Shown piece by piece: positions 9,135 to 17,587 of a stretch of 64,000 bases of DNA (the stretch's first letter is position 1; each line of letters opens with the position of its first letter). Under the pieces are notes generated by a model. It searched no databases and was not told the DNA's origin. It saw only the letters and a program-made list of their open reading frames with translations. Source of the stretch: JBFMFR01 sp040752025 (GTDB lineage Bacteria > Chloroflexota > Anaerolineae > Anaerolineales > UBA4823); contig JBFMFR010000003.1 in assembly GCA_040752025.1 (NCBI GenBank), positions 219,057 to 283,056 of the forward strand, written 5' to 3'. A program made the position numbers and the translations under genes.

Positions 9135-10123
9135 GCGCCAATGGTAAACCCAAGTTCGCTATGTACTGGGCCGCTTCCTGCGGCGGCTGCGAAATCGCCG
9201 TGCTGAACATCCACGAGAAGATCCTGGACGTAGATGCCAATTTCGAAGTGGTCTTCTGGCCCGTGGCCATGGACGCCAAGTACAAAGACGTCGAGGCCAT
9301 GCCCGACAAGTCCATCCTGCTCACCCTGTTTAATGGCGGCATCCGCAACTCAGAGAACGAAGAGATGGCGCACCTGCTGCGACGCAAATCGCAGATCCTG
9401 GTGGCCTTTGGCTCCTGCGCCTGCGAAGGCTGCATCCCCGGCCTGGCCAACCTGAGCAGCACCCAAGATATCTTCAAAGCCGCTTACCAGAGCGTATCCT
9501 CGGAGAACCCGGAGGATATTCGCCCGCATTATAGCTACTCCATGCCGGAGGGCGAGATCCACATCCCCGAATTCTACCCGGTATTGAAGACACTCGATCA
9601 GGTTGTGCCCGTTGACTACTACATGCCCGGCTGCCCACCCGAGTCGCACCAGATCGCCGCAGTGATCGAACTGGTGATCCAGGTGCTGCAAGGCAAGGCC
9701 AGCCTGCCGCCCGCCGGGGCGGTCATCGGCGCAGGCGGCTCCACCGTGTGCGACGACTGCCCGCGCACCCGCAACGTCAAGATGGTCAAGAAGTTTGTGC
9801 GCATCCAGGACTTGGATCCCATCGATCCAGACTTGTGCCTGCTGGAACAGGGCGTGCCGTGCAATGGGCCCGCCACGCGCCAGGGCTGCGGGGCGCTCTG
9901 CCCGCAAGCTGGCGCCCAGTGCATCGGCTGCTACGGGCCGGCCGAAGGCGTGCAAGATTATGGCGCTCGCCTGATCGCCGCTTTCGCCTCGGTCATCGAC
10001 AGCAACGATCCGGATGAAATCGAGCGCATCCTGGACGGCATTCCCGATCCTGCCGGCCAGTTTTATCGTTTCAACCTGGCCGGTTCCCTGCTGCGGGCTG
10101 CCAAACCCGCCTGGAAGAAGTAA
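9131..10123 (+). CDS. mvhG: [NiFe] hydrogenase small subunit (Mvh gamma type)
   Basis: 330 aa from the ATG at 9131, which overlaps the mvhD stop; longer upstream starts lie inside mvhD. Small subunit of a cytoplasmic group 3 hydrogenase: no Tat signal, and it begins directly with FAMYWAASCGGCEIAVLN, the proximal-cluster CxxC motif. GSCACEGCIPG (about 97), a PGCPPE motif (about 171) and later cysteine groups (CDDCPRTR, CGALCPQAGAQCIGCYG) supply the other Fe-S ligands. Cotranscribed with mvhA, 25 bp downstream. Confidence 0.93.
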   Translation: MSANGKPKFAMYWAASCGGCEIAVLNIHEKILDVDANFEVVFWPVAMDAKYKDVEAMPDKSILLTLFNGGIRNSENEEMAHLLRRKSQILVAFGSCACEGCIPGLANLSSTQDIFKAAYQSVSSENPEDIRPHYSYSMPEGEIHIPEFYPVLKTLDQVVPVDYYMPGCPPESHQIAAVIELVIQVLQGKASLPPAGAVIGAGGSTVCDDCPRTRNVKMVKKFVRIQDLDPIDPDLCLLEQGVPCNGPATRQGCGALCPQAGAQCIGCYGPAEGVQDYGARLIAAFASVIDSNDPDEIERILDGIPDPAGQFYRFNLAGSLLRAAKPAWKK

Positions 10124-10148
10124 CGGGGCCGTAAGGAGAATATAAAAC

Positions 10149-11615
10149 ATGCAACGCATTACGATCGACCCCATTACCCGCCTGGAAGGTCACGGCAAGA
10201 TCGAAATCTTCTTGAACGAAGACGGCGATGTCGCCAACACCTATTTCCAGATCCCCGAACTGCGCGGCTTCGAGCGCTTCTGCGTCGGCCGCCCGGTGGA
10301 GGAAATGCCCCTGCTGACCAACCGCATCTGCGGCGTATGCCCGGAAGCGCACCACATGGCCGCCGCCAAGGCTGCCGATGCCGTCTACCACGTAGACCCA
10401 CCTTCCGCCGCCAAGAAGCTGCGCGAACTGCTCTACTCGGGGTTCTACTTCACCGACCACACCACGCACTTCTACGCCCTGGCAGGGCCAGACTTCGTCA
10501 TGGGCCCGGATGCCCCCATCGCCGAACGCAACATCCTGGGCATCATCCACAAGGTCGGGCTCGAAATCGGCGGGAAAGTGATCCAGGCCCGCAAGTACGG
10601 CCATCGCATCGTCGAGATCATCGGTGGGCGCAAGGTGCACCCCTGCACTTCCATCCCTGGCGGCCTGACCAAGGGCATCACCGAAGAACAGCGCAAAGAG
10701 ATCGAAGAGATGGGACGCTGGGGTATTGACTTTGCCCAGTTCAGCCTGCAGCTACTCAACGACCTGGTCTTGAGCAACCAGACTTACCTGGACCTGATCG
10801 TCGGTGATGTCTACACGCACAAGACCTACTACATCGGCCTGGTTGACGAGAACAACAAGGTCAACTTCTACGATGGCAAGGTCAGCGTGGTTGCCCCGGA
10901 CGGCGAGCGCATCGGCAAGTACGCCCCCAATGAGTACGCCGATTGGATCGCCGAGCGCGTCGAGCCCTGGACCTATCTGAAGTTCCCCTATCTCAAGAAA
11001 GTTGGCTGGAAGGGCTTCGTGGACGGCAAGGACTCTGGCGTGTACTGCGCCACGCCGCTCTCACGACTCAATGCCGCCGACGGGATGGCCACCCCCCTGG
11101 CGCAGGAGCACTACGAGAAGTTCTACGCCACACTGGGCGGCAAGCCGGTGCACCAGCGCCTGGCGACCCACTGGGCGCGCCTGATCGAGCTGCTCTACTC
11201 CGCTGAGCGCATCGTCGAGCTGGCTACCGATGCGGAGATCACTTCGCCGAACTTCCACAGCGTGCCCACTGAAAAACCCACCGAAGGCGTTGCCATCGTT
11301 GAAGCGCCGCGCGGCACACTCACCCACCACTATAAGACGGACGAGCGCGGCGTTTTGACTGAAGTCAACCTGATCGTGGGCACCACCAACAACTATGCAC
11401 CGATCAGCATGTCGATCAAGAAGGCCGCCCAGAGCCTGATCCACAAAGGCGTGGTGGTCAACGAGGGCCTGCTCAACATGGTCGAAATGGCCTTCCGCGC
11501 CTATGACCCCTGCTTCGGCTGCGCCACGCACTCGCTGCCGGGACAGATGCCGCTCGAAGTCACCATTCACGACGCCGACGGGAACCCAGTTGAGGTGCTC
11601 AAACAGCACTGCTGA
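10149..11615 (+). CDS. mvhA: [NiFe] hydrogenase large subunit (Mvh alpha type)
   Basis: 488 aa. Holds the NiFe(CN)2CO site that splits H2. The N-terminal ligand motif RICGVCPEAHH (from about residue 59) and C-terminal DPCFGCATH (about 453-461) are intact, so four Cys ligands are present; no selenocysteine. DPITRLEGHGK at the N-terminus is typical. A 27-residue tail after His461 should be removed on maturation, and the next gene encodes the expected protease. Ribosome-binding site AAGGAGA. The group 3c assignment rests on the mvhDG-hdrABC context. Confidence 0.94.
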   Translation: MQRITIDPITRLEGHGKIEIFLNEDGDVANTYFQIPELRGFERFCVGRPVEEMPLLTNRICGVCPEAHHMAAAKAADAVYHVDPPSAAKKLRELLYSGFYFTDHTTHFYALAGPDFVMGPDAPIAERNILGIIHKVGLEIGGKVIQARKYGHRIVEIIGGRKVHPCTSIPGGLTKGITEEQRKEIEEMGRWGIDFAQFSLQLLNDLVLSNQTYLDLIVGDVYTHKTYYIGLVDENNKVNFYDGKVSVVAPDGERIGKYAPNEYADWIAERVEPWTYLKFPYLKKVGWKGFVDGKDSGVYCATPLSRLNAADGMATPLAQEHYEKFYATLGGKPVHQRLATHWARLIELLYSAERIVELATDAEITSPNFHSVPTEKPTEGVAIVEAPRGTLTHHYKTDERGVLTEVNLIVGTTNNYAPISMSIKKAAQSLIHKGVVVNEGLLNMVEMAFRAYDPCFGCATHSLPGQMPLEVTIHDADGNPVEVLKQHC

Positions 11616-12193
11616 TGGTAGAATCAAACCAGATGGGGAGCCGAAGCCCCGGCCCAGGCTCCCCTCACCCCCCCATCCTGGTCATTGGCCTGGGAAACCC
11701 CATCCTGGGCGATGATGGTTTGGGATGGCGCGTGGCCGAAGTGGTCCAACAAGCTTTGACCAGCCAGGCCAGCGATTTCGTTGAATTCGATTTCCTTTCG
11801 CTCGGGGGGCTGAGCCTGATGGAACGCCTGGTGGATTACGAGCGCGTCGTGCTGATCGACGCCATGAACAGCGGGCAAAACCCGGTCGGAACGGTCAAGG
11901 TTTTCCCTCTGGAGCAGTTGCCCGCCCAGGCATACGGCCATCTCAGCTCGGCTCACGATACCAGCCTGCAAAACGCCCTGCAAGTCGGCCGCAGGCTGGG
12001 GGCGCGCCTGCCCGATCAGATCGTGGTTGTGGCGGTCGAGTCGCCCTACGTTTACGATTTCAGCGAAACGCTGACGCCCCCAGTAGCGTCTGCTCTGCCC
12101 GAGGCCGCCCAGGCCGTTATCACCGTCCTTCGCCAGTGGACGCCCAACCTGCATTCGCAAGATTTTTCGGAGACCAGATATGATATCCCCTGA
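11615..12193 (+). CDS. Hydrogenase maturation endopeptidase (HyaD/HycI family)
   Basis: 192 aa. Cleaves the C-terminal tail of the hydrogenase large subunit after Ni insertion. Shows the family N-terminus VIGLGNPILGDDGLGWRV with the Ni-sensing Asp, then VVLIDAMNSG and the SSAHDTSL region that normally carries the His ligand. Start ATG overlaps the mvhA stop by one base (TGATG); an ATG at 11633 is an alternative that would remove six residues. Specific partner is presumably MvhA. Confidence 0.9.
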   Translation: MVESNQMGSRSPGPGSPHPPILVIGLGNPILGDDGLGWRVAEVVQQALTSQASDFVEFDFLSLGGLSLMERLVDYERVVLIDAMNSGQNPVGTVKVFPLEQLPAQAYGHLSSAHDTSLQNALQVGRRLGARLPDQIVVVAVESPYVYDFSETLTPPVASALPEAAQAVITVLRQWTPNLHSQDFSETRYDIP

Positions 12194-12647
12194 ATTACTC
12201 CGTCGTTTCCCCTTCTTTGCCCCATTGAACGAAGCGCAACTGCGCGAAATTGCCATGATCGCGGAAGAATTCTCCGCCCAGGAAGGCGAGCAATTGTTCG
12301 AAGAATGCCAGCCAGCCGACTATCTTTACGTGCTGGTAGAAGGCGCGGTCGAATTGTTCTACAAGTCCGAGGAAGAGTATCACCCCAAATCGAAAAAGGA
12401 ATTTTCGGTAGGCGATATCAACCCCGGGGAAGTTTTCGCCTTCAGCGCTTTGATCGATCCATACGTGCTAAACGCGACAGGGCGCGCGGCGCAGGCCTGC
12501 CGCATCGTCAAAATCGACGCCAAATCCTTGCGCGCGTTATTCGAAAAAGACCCGCAAATGGGCTACCTGGCCATGCACCAGCTCACCAAAGGGTTGATGG
12601 AACGCCTGGCCTACACACGAGTTCAACTGGCTGCCGCCTGGGCCTGA
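12180..12647 (+). CDS. Cyclic-nucleotide-binding-domain protein without DNA-binding domain
   Basis: 155 aa, one cupin-like cNMP-binding domain (about 12-135: FFAPLNEAQLREIA, then YVLVEGAVELFY) and a short C-terminal helix. There is no helix-turn-helix, so it is not a Crp/Fnr transcription factor. Overlaps the protease gene by 14 bp. Stand-alone domains of this kind probably act as sensor or regulatory subunits; a role in controlling the Hdr-Mvh complex is inferred from the operon only. Confidence 0.75.
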   Translation: MISPELLRRFPFFAPLNEAQLREIAMIAEEFSAQEGEQLFEECQPADYLYVLVEGAVELFYKSEEEYHPKSKKEFSVGDINPGEVFAFSALIDPYVLNATGRAAQACRIVKIDAKSLRALFEKDPQMGYLAMHQLTKGLMERLAYTRVQLAAAWA

Positions 12648-12682
12648 CCCCAGCCCGAGAAAGAGCCAGAGAAAGGTTGGCT

Positions 12683-13249
12683 ATGGTCACAAAAGAAGAT
12701 CTGATCTACAGACAAGTGATTACACTGCGTGATGGCACCCGCATCCTGCTCCGGCCTCTCCTGAAGGAAGACCGCCAGGCGCTGCTCGACTTGTTCTTGC
12801 CCGTCGCCTTCGAAGACCGGCGCTATACGCGCCACAACATCAATGACCCCGACGTGGTCTCTGCCTGGACGGAGAACATCAACTACGATACGATCTTCCC
12901 GCTGGTGGCTACAGTGGGCGAGCGCATCGTGGGCATCGGCACCCTGCATTTCGCCGAAGGGCCGGCGCGCCATCGCTGCGAACTGCGCATCTTCCTCGCC
13001 AAGGATTTCCGCCGGCGCGGCCTGGGGAATAAACTGATCCAGGGATTGATCGACCACGCCCGCCGCCGCGGCATGCACTTCATCGAGGTGCAGATCGTCA
13101 GCGACCATGTAGACGTGATCAAAGCCATGCAAACTGCTGGCTTCGAAACTGTGTGTAACTTCGAAGATTACTTCATTTTACCCGATGGCGAGCTGCGCGA
13201 CGTGGTGCACCTGATGCTCAAGCTGCGCACGGTCGAGAACGAATTCTAG
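12683..13249 (+). CDS. GNAT-family N-acetyltransferase
   Basis: 188 aa. Starts at the ATG at 12683 (MVTKEDLIYRQV); upstream in-frame codons overlap the previous gene in another frame and are not coding. The acetyl-CoA-binding signature is present in DFRRRGLGNKLIQGL (about 112-126), followed by a beta-bulge region (MHFIEVQIVSDHVDVIKAM) typical of the fold. Last gene of the hdr-mvh operon. Could acetylate a protein of the complex; together with the cNMP protein this hints at Pat-like control, but here the domains are on separate polypeptides. Confidence 0.8.
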   Translation: MVTKEDLIYRQVITLRDGTRILLRPLLKEDRQALLDLFLPVAFEDRRYTRHNINDPDVVSAWTENINYDTIFPLVATVGERIVGIGTLHFAEGPARHRCELRIFLAKDFRRRGLGNKLIQGLIDHARRRGMHFIEVQIVSDHVDVIKAMQTAGFETVCNFEDYFILPDGELRDVVHLMLKLRTVENEF

Positions 13250-13905
13250 GCACAGATGCGCCGGAAGAAAGCTTCCAGGCCGCGGAAGCACCCGGCGCTC
13301 AATTTGTGCCCGACATCGTCTTCGCAATAACTCACCTGCGCCCCAGCCTGCTCCAACAGTTCGACCGCCTGCCGGGCGCGCTCCACCGGGACCAGTGCAT
13401 CCTGGCTGCCATGCGCCATAAACAAGGGAATCCCGCGCAAAGGCTGCCCCGCCGCCAAAGCTGCAGCGCCATCGGGCAGAAAGCCCGACAGTCCAGCCAG
13501 GGTGCAAATCCGGCCGGGGTGCAGCAACGCCAGAGTGAAGGCCAGCGCCGCCCCCTGGCTGAAACCTACCAGGCGCAATTTAGAAAAATCGGCGCCTGGA
13601 AAATTCTCGGGGGTCAACAATTCCAGCAGCGCTTCCACCGCCGGGCGGAAATCATCCACCCAGGGCCACATTCTCGGCTTGTAAGCATGCCAGGCATAAC
13701 CGCCCGTCGGCGCGGGGTACAGGCCGCGCGGCGCGACCAGCCAGGCATCCTGCGGCAGGCGCGAGGCAAACACCCACATGGCGTTTTCGTCACCCGTCCA
13801 ACCATGCAACATAACGATCAGCGAACAGGGGCCATCCCCTGCCGGGCGGTGCTGCCGCATCACCCAACCATCTATCTCCACCAATTGTGAAGTATCCTTC
13901 AGCAT
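13246..13905 (-). CDS. Alpha/beta hydrolase, phospholipase/carboxylesterase-like
   Basis: 219 aa from the ATG at 13905, preceded by GGAGGCAGGT; the GTG 12 nt upstream is inside the ribosome-binding site. Catalytic triad visible: Ser in GFSQG (about 122), Asp in HGSQDALVP, and His in DVGHKLS. The oxyanion region HGWTGDEN follows an LIVML strand. Similar to esterases of the YpfH/carboxylesterase 2 group; substrate unknown. Lies 15 bp after the small membrane protein gene (operon) and overlaps the GNAT gene end by 4 bp in convergent orientation. Confidence 0.85.
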   Translation of the reverse strand: MLKDTSQLVEIDGWVMRQHRPAGDGPCSLIVMLHGWTGDENAMWVFASRLPQDAWLVAPRGLYPAPTGGYAWHAYKPRMWPWVDDFRPAVEALLELLTPENFPGADFSKLRLVGFSQGAALAFTLALLHPGRICTLAGLSGFLPDGAAALAAGQPLRGIPLFMAHGSQDALVPVERARQAVELLEQAGAQVSYCEDDVGHKLSAGCFRGLEAFFRRICA

Positions 13906-13920
13906 ACCTGCCTCCACAGT

Positions 13921-14148
13921 TCAGGCGCGATCGATGCGCTTCACCACCCATTCCATCAGCGCCAGGACCAGCCAGATCAGCACCAAAGGCGCCAAGCCGG
14001 CCGTCAGGCAGATCAAACCCATCACAGCCGCGCCTCGCCCGTAGATCCAGTAAACCAGGCCGTCGCCTACCAGGTAGAGCAGCACAATCCCGCCCACGAG
14101 CAGGCGGATATTCGTTTGCCGGGCGTAGCGCCGCAAATCTCGCCCCAT
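13921..14148 (-). CDS. Small membrane protein
   Basis: 75 aa from the ATG at 14148 with AGGAGGCAGGT upstream. Two hydrophobic segments (about 14-32 and 37-62) flanked by basic residues at both ends. Cotranscribed with the downstream esterase. No family recognised. Confidence 0.65.
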   Translation of the reverse strand: MGRDLRRYARQTNIRLLVGGIVLLYLVGDGLVYWIYGRGAAVMGLICLTAGLAPLVLIWLVLALMEWVVKRIDRA

Positions 14149-14209
14149 ACCTGCCTCCTTTCTCATTCGATCTTATCGCATCCTGGCAAAAATAGCGTAA
14201 AATAACGAT

Positions 14210-14554
14210 ATGTCGAATGATACCACCGATTGGAAAGTGCGTTTCGAAGACGAAATCCACCACGCCGAGGACGCCCGGGCGGATGGCAACGAGGGCATGG
14301 CGCGCGTCTGCGCCCGGCGCGCCGCCGGGATCGCCATTGGCGAATACCTGCGCCGCCAGGGCATGCCCACCGGCGAGCCAAGCGCTTACGAACGCCTGAA
14401 AAACTTGCGCCTCGACCCGCGCCTGCCACCCGACCTGGTTGAAAGTGTCGAGCATCTGCTGCTGCGCGTCACACCCGAGCATAACCTGCCCGTGCAGGCT
14501 GATTTGATTGCCGAGGCGCGCCGGCTGAGCGAGGGGCTGCTGGGCGCCAGATAA
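14210..14554 (+). CDS. Conserved helical hypothetical protein, probably leaderless
   Basis: 114 aa. Helical, charged protein with EYLRRQG and a C-terminal VQADLIAEARRLSEGLLG helix; the region around RVCARRAAGIAIGEYL resembles HEPN-like helical bundles, but I cannot confirm this. A TAAAAT box ends 7 bp before the ATG and no Shine-Dalgarno is present, so transcription probably starts at or next to the ATG. Confidence 0.6.
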   Translation: MSNDTTDWKVRFEDEIHHAEDARADGNEGMARVCARRAAGIAIGEYLRRQGMPTGEPSAYERLKNLRLDPRLPPDLVESVEHLLLRVTPEHNLPVQADLIAEARRLSEGLLGAR

Positions 14555-14587
14555 CCCAGGTGAACGGTGAATCGCCCGGTCCACTAC

Positions 14588-14615
14588 TTTACTTTCTTCA
14601 AGAGATCAGTATAAT
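14588..14615 (+). promoter_or_regulatory. Promoter for the CBS-domain protein
   Basis: TTTACT (14588-14593), 16-bp spacer, TATAAT (14610-14615). The leader to the ATG at 14701 would be about 80 nt and ends in AAGGAGAG. Confidence 0.45.
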
Positions 14616-14700
14616 TAAGGCAAATGCACGGCGTTCTTTTCTTGCCCGGTTATCTACCCAATTCAAACTAAAAAACTGTTCCGTATAAGGAGAGACGGCG

Positions 14701-15147
14701 ATGATCACTGTTAGGGAACTCATGAAGATCAAGGGGAGTGACAAAAGCATTTCCGTGGCACCGACGGATACCGTCTACCGGGCCTTGCAGGTCATGGCCG
14801 AGAAAAACGTTGGGGCGGTGGTCGTCTGCGAACAGGATGTGATGGTAGGGATCTTCACCGAGAGGGACTACTGCCGCAAGATCATCCTGATGGGGCGCTC
14901 ATCTTTGAGCACCCAGGTCCAGGAGATTATGACTAAGAACATGATCACGATCCAACCCGACCAGCAGTTGGAAGATTGCCTGGATTTGATGGCCCACCAT
15001 CACATCCGCCACCTGCCGGTCGAGGAGAGCGGTCATCTCGTGGATATCGTTTCCATGCGCGACGTCATGGAGGCCATGATCTCGATCAAGCAAGACCGCA
15101 TCGACAGCCTCGAGAATTACATCATGGGACGCGACTACGGTCGCTAA
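14701..15147 (+). CDS. Tandem CBS-domain protein
   Basis: 148 aa consisting of two CBS domains (about 8-65 and 73-130) and little else. The pattern (TVYRALQVMAEKNVGAVVV, GIFTERDYCRKI, HHIRHLPVEESGHLVDIVSMRDV) is that of stand-alone CBS pairs that bind adenine nucleotides or S-adenosylmethionine. No effector domain is fused. Strong ribosome-binding site AAGGAGAG. Own promoter at 14588. Confidence 0.88.
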   Translation: MITVRELMKIKGSDKSISVAPTDTVYRALQVMAEKNVGAVVVCEQDVMVGIFTERDYCRKIILMGRSSLSTQVQEIMTKNMITIQPDQQLEDCLDLMAHHHIRHLPVEESGHLVDIVSMRDVMEAMISIKQDRIDSLENYIMGRDYGR

Positions 15148-15204
15148 AACTTACCCAGGCGACAGCCCCAAGCGAAACTCAGGTAAGTGCGCGTATCCTT
15201 TGAG

Positions 15205-15525
15205 CTAGAGTGCTGGCCTGACTGGCGCAGGCGACTTTTGGCGCGCCCGGCTGAGCAGACCCAGCGCAGCAGCAAGCGTGAGCGTCAGGCGCACGCCCGT
15301 AGCAACGATAACGATCCCACTGAGCGCACCGGCGGCCACGAATGCAGCGTAATGCCACAGGCCAAACGTGCGCTCGGGAGTTGGCGCGTTCATCAACCGC
15401 CCCTTCAACTCACTGATAAACGCCGGGCGCGGTGCGATGGGGGTCAGGTAAGATTGCAGACAGGCCTCCAAATCGGCTAATTGGTGATCTTGCACCGCCT
15501 CGCGCCGCCCGAATCTGAATTTCAT
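15205..15525 (-). CDS. Small membrane protein of the sigma-factor operon (possible anti-sigma partner)
   Basis: 106 aa. The cytoplasmic N-terminus (LADLEACLQSYLTPIAPRP) precedes one hydrophobic hairpin or helix (about 58-92). Its ATG follows the degV stop by one base and its ribosome-binding site (GGAGG) lies inside degV. An anti-sigma role is inferred from the operon with an ECF sigma factor and from the soluble-N-terminus/membrane layout; there is no zinc motif. Confidence 0.5.
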   Translation of the reverse strand: MKFRFGRREAVQDHQLADLEACLQSYLTPIAPRPAFISELKGRLMNAPTPERTFGLWHYAAFVAAGALSGIVIVATGVRLTLTLAAALGLLSRARQKSPAPVRPAL

Positions 15526-15526
15526 T

Positions 15527-16375
15527 TTAGCCTCCTTCTACCGGATAGGCAATAATGCCAACCGTCCCCGGTCCCAGGTTTGCAGCAACGCCGATAGAAA
15601 GCTCGGTCATGATCAATTCTTTGCAATTCAATACCTGGCGCACTTTTTCCATCAGAATCTGCCCGGCTTCGATATCCTCAGCATGCACGACTGCGACGTT
15701 CAACAAGCGCTCGCCCATACGTTCCTTCATCAGGTTGAGGATGAACTCCAAAGCCTTGCTGCGCGTGCGCACCCGGTCGCCTAGTTCCAGAACGCCCTCA
15801 CGCAAGGTGATCACCGGCTTCACGTTGAGCAGCGAGGCCAGGGCGGCCTGTAACGCCCGGACGCGCCCGCTCCGGCGGGCATATTCCAGGGTATTCAAGG
15901 TCAGGATGATCTGCATGTTGCGGCGGATCCCATCCAGGCGCTCTAAGACTTGCTCCAGCGTGGCGCCAGCGCGTTCCATCAGGCGGGCTTCGCGCGCCAT
16001 ATAACCCATCCCGGCCGAACCACAGGCCGAATCGAAGGGGATGATATGAAAGCGCTTTGCCAGATCGCGGGCGGCCATCTCAGCCGAGGCCAGTGTGCCA
16101 GACAACTTACTGGTAACGTGCAAAGACAGAATCGTATCCCCGCCCTGGGCAATCCGCTGGTACAGGTCGATAAACTGCTGGGGAGTGGGCTGCGAAGTCT
16201 TGGGGATCGTACCGCTCTCGTTTGCCATGCGGTAAAAATCGGAATTGCTCAGGTCGATTCCCTGTAAAAATGTGTGCTCGCCGAAATGAATGTTGATTGG
16301 GATGACCTGAATATCATACTGCGCCAGCCATCCCGGCGGGGCATCCCCAGCGCTATCCATTACAATCCGAAACAT
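15527..16375 (-). CDS. DegV family fatty-acid-binding protein
   Basis: 282 aa from MFRIVMDSAGD (ATG at 16375); an ATG at 16399 would extend further into the sigma gene and is less likely. DegV proteins bind fatty acids and, in Firmicutes, act as FakB subunits of fatty acid kinase. The family pattern is clear: IVMDSAGDAPP start, IPINIHFG, TSQPTPQQF, LSLHVTSKLSGT and a DSACGSAGMG motif. No fakA-like kinase is in the window. Overlaps the sigma factor end by 23 bp, indicating coupling. Confidence 0.88.
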   Translation of the reverse strand: MFRIVMDSAGDAPPGWLAQYDIQVIPINIHFGEHTFLQGIDLSNSDFYRMANESGTIPKTSQPTPQQFIDLYQRIAQGGDTILSLHVTSKLSGTLASAEMAARDLAKRFHIIPFDSACGSAGMGYMAREARLMERAGATLEQVLERLDGIRRNMQIILTLNTLEYARRSGRVRALQAALASLLNVKPVITLREGVLELGDRVRTRSKALEFILNLMKERMGERLLNVAVVHAEDIEAGQILMEKVRQVLNCKELIMTELSIGVAANLGPGTVGIIAYPVEGG

Positions 16376-17030
16376 GGCCCTCTTTACCTCCGTTCTCATT
16401 CTCCACTTGCTCCAGGTTCAGGAGCAACCCGTTCAACTCATCGCGCATGACCAGGAGCGTGCGATGATACAAGCTTTTCACGGCACCTTCGCTGCGCCCC
16501 ATGATTCGCCCGATCTCGGCATTGGACATCTGCTCGACGAACTTCAGGATGAGCAACTGCTGCCGCTCTTGTGGCAAGCTCCGGATCACGCCCAGCAAAT
16601 AGCGCTGCTCCTCGGAAACGATCAACTCATGCTCGGGGTGCTCCGACTGAGGCGCCCACATCACGCCTTCATCCAGGGGCACTTCCTTACGGCGGCTGTT
16701 ATCGCGATGCCAGTTTGCCACCAGGTTATGAGCGATGCGGTACAGCCAGGCTGAAAACGGCAAACCCCGATCACGATAAGTCCCGATGTGGCCCAGGGCA
16801 CGAAAGAAGACGCGCTCGGTCAGATCCTCCGCATCGTGAACGTTACCTGTGCGGTAATAAATATAGTTGTAAATGCGCTCCACGTAGCGTTCGTAGAGCA
16901 CGCCAAACGCCTCCCGGTCGCCCTGCGAGGCGAGAGACAAGGCCATCTCATCACTGGTCTGCTGCACCACGGCTTCCCTTTTCCGGTGAGGCCAGAGGCG
17001 ACAGATAAGATGGCCAACCGAACCATCCAA
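16353..17030 (-). CDS. ECF-type RNA polymerase sigma factor
   Basis: 225 aa. Sigma region 2 (about 40-110: AFGVLYERYVERIYNYIYYR, DAEDLTERVF, FSAWLYRIAHNLV) and region 4 (about 140-195: LPQERQQLLILKFVEQMSNAEIGRIMGRSEGAVKSLYHR) are complete, and regions 1 and 3 are absent. The true start may be a GTG or the ATG near residue 29, because the first 20-28 residues look non-homologous. Heads an operon with degV and a small membrane protein; the regulon is unknown. Confidence 0.9.
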   Translation of the reverse strand: MDGSVGHLICRLWPHRKREAVVQQTSDEMALSLASQGDREAFGVLYERYVERIYNYIYYRTGNVHDAEDLTERVFFRALGHIGTYRDRGLPFSAWLYRIAHNLVANWHRDNSRRKEVPLDEGVMWAPQSEHPEHELIVSEEQRYLLGVIRSLPQERQQLLILKFVEQMSNAEIGRIMGRSEGAVKSLYHRTLLVMRDELNGLLLNLEQVENENGGKEGHVSDCNG

Positions 17031-17112
17031 TTACCTGTTCGCCAATAGAAACCCCACGGATGCCAAAAAGTTTCTGACTAAAAAGGCAGTATAACATAAA
17101 ATCAAAATGCGG

Positions 17113-17118
17113 TATAAT
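17113..17118 (+). promoter_or_regulatory. -10 element upstream of ssrA
   Basis: A perfect TATAAT lies 10 bp before the mature 5' end of tmRNA. No good -35 box is seen at the expected distance. Confidence 0.45.
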
Positions 17119-17128
17119 AGCTGTGTCT

Positions 17129-17546
17129 GGGGATGAAAGGTCTCGACGGGAGAGGCTGGCCCCGGATTGCGAGCCGAGAGGCGCCGACCTCGGGCGGGCG
17201 CAAGCGCCTGCTAAAATCAGCGCAAAAAACAAGTGCCAATCGCACAAACTATGCTGCTCTGCCTCTCGCTGCATAAGCGAGACTGAGCGCACCTGGCTCT
17301 CTTAAGGGCCACGTCCGCCCACCCCGCCCTCTGACCGGTGGTGGGATCGGGCGTGACAAAGTCAGAGTGCCGCACGTCCCACACCACTAAGCGTGCGAAA
17401 GAGAGGCTTTCGGGTCTCAGTGGTTAGCGCGTGGGCCTCCTTGGTCGGTTGAGGAGCCAGGCGCGAAACTCAATAACCGACTACGCTCGTAGATATCCGC
17501 GGGACGAATCTTTCGGACTCGGGTTCGATTCCCGACATCTCCACCA
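17129..17546 (+). ncRNA. ssrA: Transfer-messenger RNA
   Basis: 418 nt. The 5' GGGGATG pairs with CATCTCC just before the encoded 3' ACCA, forming the acceptor stem; the T-arm GGGTTCGATTCCC is intact. The 5' region carries the conserved GTCTCGACGGG. An internal reading frame (17235-17276) starting at GCC encodes the proposed tag ANRTNYAALPLAA followed by TAA, ending in the expected hydrophobic LAA degron. tmRNA with SmpB rescues stalled ribosomes. Small ORFs that can be read across it are spurious. Confidence 0.95.
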
Positions 17547-17550
17547 GAAA

Positions 17551-17587
17551 AATGCAGTTGGCTGCGCGATCACCAACTGCATTTCTG
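17551..17587 (+). terminator. Rho-independent terminator of ssrA
   Basis: An 11-bp perfect stem (AATGCAGTTGG, 17551-17561, with CCAACTGCATT, 17573-17583) starts 4 nt after the tmRNA 3' end. The trailing T run is short (TTTCT). The remaining 170 bp to the methyltransferase gene show nothing clear. Confidence 0.75.

Noticed and set aside
17074..17079. CTGACT as -35 box of ssrA
   Set aside because: Distance to TATAAT at 17113 is 33 bp, too long for a sigma-70 promoter.
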